Assembly (NCBI GenBank): GCA_946479185.1
Contig: CAMLFF010000118.1
Coordinates: 1-8,911, forward strand
Source of the DNA: an uncultured Sphingobium sp.
Lineage (GTDB): Bacteria; Pseudomonadota; Alphaproteobacteria; Sphingomonadales; Sphingomonadaceae
Direction: 5' to 3'
DNA length: 8,911 bases
Part shown: piece after piece, positions 1 through 5,792 of the stretch
Numbering within the stretch: position 1 is the stretch's first letter
Layout of the letters: each line of letters opens with the position of its first letter
The notes under the pieces: model-generated
What the model was told of the DNA's origin: nothing
Seen by the model: only the letters and a program-made list of their open reading frames with translations
Databases searched by the model: none
Program-made: the position numbers and the translations under genes

Positions 1-1
1 C

Positions 2-1150
2 ATGCCCATTACCGATCCACTGGCGCTCTACATCCACTGGCCATTTTGCGTCGCGAAGTGCCCCTATTGTGACTTCAACAGTCATGTGCGGGAGAGCGTG
101 GATCAGGCTGCCTGGCGCGCGGCGCTTCTGGCTGATCTGGCGCATGAGGCCGCGCTGCTGCCGGGTCGCGGGGTGGGGTCCATCTTCTTCGGTGGCGGCA
201 CCCCGTCCCTCATGCCGCCCGAAACGATGGCAGCGCTCATCGATGCGGCAGCAGGCCATTGGTCATTCGCCGATGACATCGAGATCACGATGGAGGCCAA
301 CCCCAACAGTGCCGAGGCAGCAAATTTCGCGCAGGTCGCGGCGGCGGGCGTGAACAGGCTTTCGCTTGGGCTTCAGGCGCTCGATGATGCGGCGCTCAAA
401 TTCCTTGGCCGCGCGCATGATGTGGATGAAGCGTTGGCGGCACTGGATGCGGCGCAAGCCAGCGTGGATCGGGTCAGCATCGACCTCATCTATGCCCGGC
501 CGGACCAGAGCGAAGCGCAGTGGGAAGCCGAGCTTGCCCGCGCCCTCGCCTTCGGCACCGATCATCTCTCGCTCTACCAGCTCACCATTGAGCCGGGCAC
601 GAGATTCGAGACGGACGTGCGGCGCGGCGAATTCACGCCCGCTGATCCGGACCACGCAGCTCAACTGTTCGAGCTAACCCAGGCAATGACGCTGGCCGCC
701 CGCCGCCCCGCCTATGAAGTCTCCAACCATGCCGCGCCGGGGCAGGAGAGCCGCCATAACCTCGCATACTGGCGCTACAATGATTATGCGGGCGTGGGGC
801 CGGGCGCGCATGGCCGGCGCGGTGGCCTTGCAACTGTGCGTCACAAAAAGCCCGAGAACTGGATGGGCGCGGTTGAGCGCAATGGGCATGGTCTCTCGCA
901 GGAGCGCCCGCTGGAGGCCGCCGAGCAGGCAGGCGAGGCGCTCATGATGGGGCTGCGGTTGCGCGAAGGCATTGATCTGAATGCACTGGCAGAGCGCTTT
1001 GATCTACCGGTTGCCGAACTGGTCGATCAGACAGCAGTGCAGCGGCTGAGCGGGCATGGCCTGCTTCGGCATGAGGGCGAGCGACTGCGTGCGACGCCGC
1101 AGGGCATGCTGCTGCTCGATGGGATATTGGGCGAGATTGTGATCATCTGA
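2..1150 (+). CDS. hemW: HemW-type radical SAM heme chaperone (coproporphyrinogen III oxidase-like)
   Basis: Cytoplasmic radical-SAM protein of the HemN/HemW family, 382 aa, normal for HemW. The [4Fe-4S] motif CX3CX2C is C16, C20, C23 in HWPFCVAKCPYCDFN. The residue two after C23 is Phe, not the extra Cys of true HemN oxygen-independent coproporphyrinogen oxidases, and the HemN N-terminal extension is absent, so HemW is favoured. Other landmarks are GGGTPS (64-69, SAM binding), MEANP (97-101), the LSLGLQ and FLGRAH segments, DLIYARPDQ, and HNLAYW (252-257), the HNxxYW signature of HemW proteins. The C-terminal HemW domain follows (MMGLRLREGID). Known HemW proteins bind heme and deliver it to target enzymes rather than making porphyrin. 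The ATG lies at base 2, so no ribosome site can be seen and an upstream start is not excluded, but the protein begins where HemW normally does. No terminator follows. Confidence 0.93.
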   Translation: MPITDPLALYIHWPFCVAKCPYCDFNSHVRESVDQAAWRAALLADLAHEAALLPGRGVGSIFFGGGTPSLMPPETMAALIDAAAGHWSFADDIEITMEANPNSAEAANFAQVAAAGVNRLSLGLQALDDAALKFLGRAHDVDEALAALDAAQASVDRVSIDLIYARPDQSEAQWEAELARALAFGTDHLSLYQLTIEPGTRFETDVRRGEFTPADPDHAAQLFELTQAMTLAARRPAYEVSNHAAPGQESRHNLAYWRYNDYAGVGPGAHGRRGGLATVRHKKPENWMGAVERNGHGLSQERPLEAAEQAGEALMMGLRLREGIDLNALAERFDLPVAELVDQTAVQRLSGHGLLRHEGERLRATPQGMLLLDGILGEIVII

Positions 1151-1187
1151 CAGCGCGAAGACGAGCCGATAGCGGCGCGCGCCTGAA

Positions 1188-1193
1188 TATTAT
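1188..1193 (+). promoter_or_regulatory. Possible -10 element of the exported-protein gene
   Basis: TATTAT stands in an AT-rich patch (AATATTATAT) inside a GC-rich gap, about 20 bp before the ribosome site of the next gene. The hexamer 17 bp upstream (GCCGAT) is a poor -35 match, so this is only a candidate. A small inverted repeat, ATGCT-GCTG-AGCAT (1194-1207), lies directly downstream, near the expected transcript start. Confidence 0.25.
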
Positions 1194-1225
1194 ATGCTGC
1201 TGAGCATGTTTGTGGGGGACATGTC

Positions 1226-2140
1226 ATGACATTCTCAGCCGATCGTTCGAGCCAATGCCTGCTAACCGCCGCAGCGGTGGCGCTTCTCCTTTCCGGTCAG
1301 GCCAGCGCGCTGCCCATCAATGGGCTCAAAGGCCATGGGCTGGAGACAATCTATGGCAGCTACGCACCGCGCGGCAACTGCGCCGCCGAGCCGCGCGTGA
1401 CGATAGACAACAAGGGCTTCACCTTCCGCGCCAATGGCCGCACCGTCATCGCCAGCAAGGTCGAATATGCGGTGAGCTATATGGGGCAAAGCTATGAGGG
1501 CATAACGTCGGTCTTCTTCCCTTTCCCGCGCAGCGACGATGATTTTGGCTCGCTTGTCATGACGGTGAATGATGGCGAGAAGCGCGGCGTCATCACCTTC
1601 GAGACCAATGTGGGGCGCGGTCAGCGCGCGGACCCATTCCATGCAGCCTTGAGTGCCGCGTCGCCCTTCACGCTTTGCAAGGGGGGAGTCGCCACGCGCC
1701 CTGCCTCGCCGGTCGTGCCCGCAAAGCCAGCTCCAGCGCTCAGCGAGCGTGGGACGCCGTGGGAAATCGTACCTGTGCAGGGCAGCGCGCCGCTCGCCCA
1801 TGTCGCCGCTGTCGGATCGCGCAACATCGAAGCATTCAGCCTGTTCTGTCAGGGCGGGCGGCCAATGATGGCGATGCTGCTCAACAAGCCAACGCGCGCG
1901 ACAGCGCTCAGCCTCAGTTGGAGCCTCTCAGGCAGCATCGTGAATTTGCCCCTGTCAAAAGGCAATCGGGAAGGCACCTTCTGGCAGGCGAGCCTCGCCA
2001 ATTCGCCGCTGATTGCGCAATTGATGCGCGGGCAAGGCGTAGCGACGCTCCGCCTCAACGGCCGGCTTGAGGGCGAGGCATCGCTTAGCAATGCGGCGCC
2101 TACCCTGCGCACAGCGATGAGGCCGTGCCTGCGGCTGTGA
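1226..2140 (+). CDS. Exported protein of unknown function, two domains
   Basis: 304 aa; I do not recognise a named family. Residues 1-28 look like a Sec signal peptide: a short start, a hydrophobic core LLTAAAVALLL, and an ASA cleavage site before L29. The mature protein is probably periplasmic, since no other membrane segment is visible and no lipobox is placed correctly. An N-terminal domain (about 30-150) begins GSYAPRGNC and carries two Cys (in GNCAA and TLCKGG). A Pro/Ala-rich linker (about 155-175) leads to a C-terminal domain (about 185-304) that also has two Cys (LFCQGG and the terminal PCLRL), so disulfides within each domain are plausible. The start is fixed by GGGGGA (1214-1219), six bases before ATG. 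It lies 75 bp after hemW on the same strand and may have its own promoter. Small exported proteins of this style are common in sphingomonads; the role is unknown. Confidence 0.8.
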   Translation: MTFSADRSSQCLLTAAAVALLLSGQASALPINGLKGHGLETIYGSYAPRGNCAAEPRVTIDNKGFTFRANGRTVIASKVEYAVSYMGQSYEGITSVFFPFPRSDDDFGSLVMTVNDGEKRGVITFETNVGRGQRADPFHAALSAASPFTLCKGGVATRPASPVVPAKPAPALSERGTPWEIVPVQGSAPLAHVAAVGSRNIEAFSLFCQGGRPMMAMLLNKPTRATALSLSWSLSGSIVNLPLSKGNREGTFWQASLANSPLIAQLMRGQGVATLRLNGRLEGEASLSNAAPTLRTAMRPCLRL

Positions 2141-2144
2141 TCAC

Positions 2145-2174
2145 AAAAAAGGAGCCTCCCGCAAGGAAGGCTCC
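2145..2174 (-). terminator. Rho-independent terminator of the TonB receptor gene
   Basis: On the minus strand the arms GGAGCCT/AGGCTCC (2151-2157 and 2168-2174) form a 7-bp stem. A one-base mismatch and two more G-C pairs lead to a tetraloop (GCAA as read on +). The hairpin is followed at once by six T on the minus strand, opposite A2145-A2150. This is a classical intrinsic terminator about 25 bp past the receptor stop. The T-run sits within ten bases of the + gene's stop. Read on the + strand the hairpin lacks a U-tract, so it mainly serves the minus transcript. Confidence 0.85.
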
Positions 2175-2182
2175 CAAGGTTC

Positions 2183-2200
2183 GAGGAGAGGGAACTCCTC
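2183..2200. repeat. Second hairpin beside the receptor stop codon
   Basis: GAGGAG (2183-2188) and CTCCTC (2195-2200) are perfect inverted arms around a six-base loop, directly adjoining the receptor's TAA (2203-2201). On the + strand the stem is followed by TTAAAATTT, a weak U-tract, so it could help end the + transcript of the exported-protein gene. On the minus strand it would be a first stem just before the true terminator. Confidence 0.5.
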
Positions 2201-5200
2201 TTAAAATTTGAAGTTCGCGCCGATCACGAAGCGGCGGCCGATCAGATCATAAGACTGCCCCGATGAGCCACCGCTGTTCGCACCGATGGCGCCGCCGACG
2301 AGCTCGCCATTCGCGCGATTTGGTGCTGTGTTATAGTTGATGAGCGGCGGCGCCTTATCGAACAGATTGTCCACGCCGAAGCGCAGCGTGGCATTGGAGG
2401 TCACCGCGATCGATCCGTTCAGGTTAAACAGGTCGTAAGCCGGGGCGCCGAAGGTCGTTGTGGTGGGATTGGTCGCGTAGGCCGACGACTTGGTCGCGGG
2501 CAGATGCTGCCATTGCAGCGCGATGCGGAAGCCATCAAGCGCATAGCTGACGGTGTTGAACATCTTCCAGCGATAGGAACTACCGGGGTTCAGCCCGTTC
2601 TGGTTCGTGCCCATCGTGCCCGCAAATTCCCGCAGCGGATTCGCCGGATTGTCTGACGATTTGAGGCTCAGCAGATAGCTGAATACACTGGAGAAACCGA
2701 GGCGACCCGGAATACCGACGCCTGCATCATCCATGTTGAGCGACCAATCCAGCTGCGCATCGATGCCCGATGTCAGGATGCGGCCAAAATTCTGATACTG
2801 GCCAACAAGATCGCCAATCGTGCCGATGCCGACATTGCGCACCACGGCCTGACAGCCGGCGGAATTGGGATCGAGCGTGGGATTGAAGGCAGTATCGAAG
2901 CATTTCTGCTGGATAAAATCGCCCGTTTCCGCGCCGATCGCATCGTCAATCTTCACCCGGTAATAGTCGACCGAAAGCCGCAGGCCGGTGAGCCAGGCCG
3001 ATTGTGATGGCGCAGTCAGCACCATGCCCGCCGTCCATGTCTCGGCCTTTTCCGGCTGCACGTTGAGATTACCGGTTGTTGTCGCGAAGCCGGTGGTCGA
3101 TCCGGTGATCTGCGCCGCCGAGTAGAACTGACCGGAGCTTGTCGGATCGGTGCCGTTCATCAGCGTTTCGCACAGGGCGCGCACGGCGGCGCGGTTGGTC
3201 GTGTTCGCCGGGCCTGCGCCATAAGGGAGCAGGTTGTTCGTGCTGGAGCAGGCATCGCCGCGCGTGAGGCTGACGAAGGATTGCTGCGGCGCCTGATAAA
3301 GCTCGGCAATGTTCGGCGCGCGCTCAGCCTTGTTGAACCCACCGCGGAAGCGCAGCCAGTCCGTCACTTGCCAATCGGCCAGCGCCTTCCAGGTGAGGCT
3401 GCTGCCCGTGGCGCTATAATCGGATGTGCGGACGCCCAACTCAAGCTCGAGCTTTTTGATGAGCGGCAAATCGGCCAGCAGCGGCACGAGCAACTCGCCA
3501 TAAAACTCCCAGACGGAAATCTGCCCTTCCGAATTGCCGCTTGGATAGAGGCCGACCGCCTGATCGAGGAAGGATGTGCCCTGCGTCGTCAGCGTGTCGT
3601 TGATGTAGGAGAAGGTGTTGCGGCGGTAGCTGGCGCCAAGTGCTGCACGCAAATCGCCTGCGGGCAGCTTGAACAGGGTGCCCTGCGCATTCGCTTCCCA
3701 ATTGGTCTGCTGCATGGTCGAGCTGGCCTTGATGTCGGCCGAGATCGCATCGATGCAATCCTGCGTCACCGGGGCATCGCTGAAAGGGTTCATGCCGCTG
3801 GTGCAGGTGGCGCTTGCGGCGCCAAAGCCGCCCTGGCTCGCATTGCCCTGCGCGCTGAAACCAGCGCCCCAATTGGGCGCGCGCAGAACCGTGCGGTAGC
3901 GCTCGAGTGAGACGAAGCCCGTGAGCAGAAAGTCCGTGCGCGATTCGCCCTGCGAGCCGGAAATATCCCAGGTCCAGTCCGATCCGGGAATGCTGCCCTC
4001 AAGCGCCACCAGCATCTGATAGGTGAACACATCAGCACTGACCGTGCGCGGCCTTTCGAGCGGATATTGGTTGAGCTGCCAGTCGCATGTCGCTGCCGAG
4101 CCCGGCACCGCCGCGCTCGCGCCCGCGCAATTGAGCGCTGCCAGTGCAGCAGGCGATGTGCCTGCCGCCGGTGTCCGGCTCGCGAGAATGCGCGCGAACT
4201 CGCTGGGGATCGCGCGGCCGTCCACAGGCACGTTGACGCTCAAGCCGTTGCCGGCACCAGCGCGCTGCTGGATTGTTTCAGTCGAGGCCTTGTTGAAATA
4301 GCCCTGCGCCACGAGGCGCACCCAATCGGTAATCTCGTAATGCCCGCGCGTGTAAACATTCCAGCGGGTCAGCGGCAGGATGAGCTGATCGTCATTGAAA
4401 TTCTCGGAGATGAACCCGGCGGCATTGTCATGCAGGCCCGGCCCCTGCGGACCATTGTAGCGATAGGCCCCTGCCCGCGTGGCGAAATTGTTCACGCCGC
4501 CAAAAGCCGTGCCATCGCTATTGAACCACACATTGCCCGTGGTCGGATAATTGGGGAATGCCGCCACATTGCGACCAGCGAAGATGCTGTTCATCACCCC
4601 CTGCGAAGGCCGGTTCACGCCCGGAACATAGGTTGGGTAGATGGAAAAGGTCTGGTTGCCTGGCACTTCCGGGCTCAGATAGAAATCGCGAAACCATCTG
4701 CGATCGATCCGCCGCGCGGAATTGCGATTGTTGGTCTCGAAACTCATGCTCACATTGCCGCGATTATCGGCAAAGTCCGATCCCATGATGCCGCTGATCT
4801 GATATTCCTGCTCATCGCCGCGCTGGGTGATGCCCATGCGGCCATCCAGCTCCAGCCCCTGAAAATTCTTCTTGAGGATGAAGTTGACGACGCCACCCAC
4901 AGCATCCGCGCCATAGGTGGCAGAGGCGCCGCCCGTGATGATCTCGACCCGCTCGATCGCAGCGGAGGGAATAGAATTGATGTCCACCACCATGTTCGCA
5001 TTGCCGGGCGTTGCGCGGCGGCCATCGAGCAGCACCACATTGCGGTTGGCGCCCAGGCCTCGCAATGAGACGCTGGCCGCGCCGGGCGTGTTCGTCGCCG
5101 TCGCCTGAATGTCACCGCCGAGCGCTGGCGTTTGCGCAGGGGTGAATTGGGGCAGCTTGTTGAGGCTGGTCTCGATGGCCGAACTTGTGGAGCTTTGCAG

Positions 5201-5410
5201 CAATTCGGTGCCAACCGTCACGATCGGGCTGTTCGCCTCATAATCGCGCCGCGCGATGCGCGAGCCGGTGATGACGATTGCCTGACTTTCACTCGCTGCG
5301 TCATTCTGCGGCGCTTCCTGCGCGAGCGCTGGCCCTGTGGCGATGATCGCTCCGCCGGTCACGACGCTCGCAAGCAGCATCGCGCGGACCCGTCCTGTGA
5401 AGTCAGTCAT
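2201..5410 (-). CDS. TonB-dependent outer-membrane receptor
   Basis: 1069 aa, at the long end for this family. It is a 22-strand barrel with an N-terminal plug that takes up a ligand using TonB-ExbBD energy. Residues 1-30 are a signal peptide (LLASVVTGGAIIATG core, ALA before Q31). AIVITGSRI (44-52) is the TonB-box-like start usual in sphingomonad and caulobacter receptors. The plug (about 55-220) carries LRGLG (116-120), LLDGRR (127-132), IERVEIITGG (152-161) and ATYGADAVGGVVNF (164-177). The barrel ends in NFKF, with the terminal Phe needed for outer-membrane insertion. The mature protein has eight Cys in four close pairs, probably loop disulfides. The chosen start has AGGGAG (5423-5418) seven bases upstream and gives a clean signal peptide; an in-frame ATG at 5575 does neither. 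Divergent from the Amt-MCP gene. The substrate cannot be read from sequence: siderophore, carbohydrate and peptide ligands are all possible. Confidence 0.92.
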   Translation of the reverse strand: MTDFTGRVRAMLLASVVTGGAIIATGPALAQEAPQNDAASESQAIVITGSRIARRDYEANSPIVTVGTELLQSSTSSAIETSLNKLPQFTPAQTPALGGDIQATATNTPGAASVSLRGLGANRNVVLLDGRRATPGNANMVVDINSIPSAAIERVEIITGGASATYGADAVGGVVNFILKKNFQGLELDGRMGITQRGDEQEYQISGIMGSDFADNRGNVSMSFETNNRNSARRIDRRWFRDFYLSPEVPGNQTFSIYPTYVPGVNRPSQGVMNSIFAGRNVAAFPNYPTTGNVWFNSDGTAFGGVNNFATRAGAYRYNGPQGPGLHDNAAGFISENFNDDQLILPLTRWNVYTRGHYEITDWVRLVAQGYFNKASTETIQQRAGAGNGLSVNVPVDGRAIPSEFARILASRTPAAGTSPAALAALNCAGASAAVPGSAATCDWQLNQYPLERPRTVSADVFTYQMLVALEGSIPGSDWTWDISGSQGESRTDFLLTGFVSLERYRTVLRAPNWGAGFSAQGNASQGGFGAASATCTSGMNPFSDAPVTQDCIDAISADIKASSTMQQTNWEANAQGTLFKLPAGDLRAALGASYRRNTFSYINDTLTTQGTSFLDQAVGLYPSGNSEGQISVWEFYGELLVPLLADLPLIKKLELELGVRTSDYSATGSSLTWKALADWQVTDWLRFRGGFNKAERAPNIAELYQAPQQSFVSLTRGDACSSTNNLLPYGAGPANTTNRAAVRALCETLMNGTDPTSSGQFYSAAQITGSTTGFATTTGNLNVQPEKAETWTAGMVLTAPSQSAWLTGLRLSVDYYRVKIDDAIGAETGDFIQQKCFDTAFNPTLDPNSAGCQAVVRNVGIGTIGDLVGQYQNFGRILTSGIDAQLDWSLNMDDAGVGIPGRLGFSSVFSYLLSLKSSDNPANPLREFAGTMGTNQNGLNPGSSYRWKMFNTVSYALDGFRIALQWQHLPATKSSAYATNPTTTTFGAPAYDLFNLNGSIAVTSNATLRFGVDNLFDKAPPLINYNTAPNRANGELVGGAIGANSGGSSGQSYDLIGRRFVIGANFKF

Positions 5411-5415
5411 CGTCT

Positions 5416-5423
5416 CTCTCCCT
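5416..5423 (-). promoter_or_regulatory. Ribosome binding site deciding the receptor start
   Basis: On the minus strand AGGGAGAG lies seven bases (counted from AGGGAG) before ATG at 5410. It supports this start over the 55-codon longer reading frame from 5575. Confidence 0.75.
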
Positions 5424-5581
5424 GTTTTATGGCGTGATATCAGCCATTCATTGCCCTGATTGCGCAGTGGCGATGGGAAGGGAGATTGGTGCGCACGGCT
5501 ATGCTCCAGCCATCGGGCCGTGCTCGCGCATGACCGGATGATCGCAAGCTTCCAGCACGGAAGCATCCTCTCCATTCCACT

Positions 5582-5605
5582 AATACTGTTGCTTGGGACA
5601 ATATT
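5582..5605. repeat. Imperfect inverted repeat, possible operator
   Basis: AATACTGT (5582-5589) and ACAATATT (5598-5605) match as inverted arms at seven of eight positions around an 8-bp spacer. The repeat sits in the AT-rich centre of the divergent region and overlaps the weak + strand -35 candidate. Its symmetry and place suit a dimeric repressor or activator site. The regulator is not identified. Confidence 0.35.
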
Positions 5606-5733
5606 TAGGTTGGTTTATCGTTAGCTGCCCTTAGTGTCACCGCGACAAAGGCCCTCTACGGTGCACCCAGCGAAATCTTGGGGGTTAACCCTGCGGCGCG
5701 CTGCACCGCTTCAGCGTGTCGTTCAGGCTATGG

Positions 5734-5761
5734 TGCAGGAAAATTAACCGCTTCTCCTGCA
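5734..5761. repeat. Inverted repeat upstream of the Amt-MCP ribosome site
   Basis: TGCAGGA (5734-5740) and TCCTGCA (5755-5761) are perfect 7-bp arms with a 14-base spacer, ending about 17 bases before the ribosome site. The left arm overlaps GGTGCAG (5732-5738), which is itself complementary to CTGCACC (5701-5707). The region could be a protein site or, if transcribed, two alternative RNA stems. Confidence 0.35.
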
Positions 5762-5778
5762 TGAGCGCATCTCCATCT

Positions 5779-5784
5779 AGGGGG
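5779..5784 (+). promoter_or_regulatory. Ribosome binding site of the Amt-MCP gene
   Basis: AGGGGG lies eight bases before the ATG at 5793. It supports that start, which also gives a complete signal peptide (AHA before G23). Confidence 0.7.
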
Positions 5785-5792
5785 TTGGCTTC

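Larger units (their letters stand above)
5411..5792. promoter_or_regulatory. Divergent control region between the receptor and Amt-MCP genes
   Basis: About 380 bp without a convincing gene. The receptor-side half (5411-5575) stays open in frame with the receptor but has no usable ribosome site and no signal-peptide logic, so it is read as a 5' leader. It contains a perfect hairpin, GCTTCC-AGCAC-GGAAGC (5548-5564). An AT-rich core (5581-5625) holds an imperfect inverted repeat and is the most promoter-like stretch. A weak sigma-70 candidate for the + gene is TTGGGA-N17-TATCGT (5593-5621). For the minus gene, GTGACA (5640-5635) with a poor -10 17 bp on (TAAACC, 5617-5612) is weaker still. The Amt-side half (5660-5761) holds the GGTGCA/TGCACC half-sites, the palindrome GGGTTAACCC (5682-5691) and an inverted repeat TGCAGGA/TCCTGCA. 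Confidence 0.5.

Noticed and set aside
2..1150. Calling the first gene a true oxygen-independent coproporphyrinogen oxidase (HemN)
   Set aside because: It lacks the fourth Cys and N-terminal extension of HemN and has the HNxxYW motif of HemW.
1262..1801. Open frame of 179 codons on the minus strand inside the exported-protein gene
   Set aside because: No ribosome site and no recognisable motif; the + strand frame has a signal peptide and a strong ribosome site.
3281..3910. Open frame of 209 codons on the + strand inside the receptor gene
   Set aside because: Antisense shadow of the receptor with no domain signal and composition typical of a shadow frame.
4067..5068. Long open frame of 333 codons on the + strand inside the receptor gene
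   Set aside because: It lies fully antisense to a well-supported receptor, has no ribosome site or recognisable motif, and its Ala/Arg/His/Ile-rich composition is what the reverse of a GC-rich gene gives.
5411..5575. In-frame N-terminal extension of the TonB receptor starting at the ATG at 5575
   Set aside because: It has no usable ribosome site, would bury the clear signal peptide 55 residues into the protein, and a good ribosome site stands before the inner ATG at 5410.
5682..5691. Palindrome GGGTTAACCC in the divergent region as a specific operator
   Set aside because: A single 10-bp palindrome is expected several times by chance in this length; no second copy was noticed.
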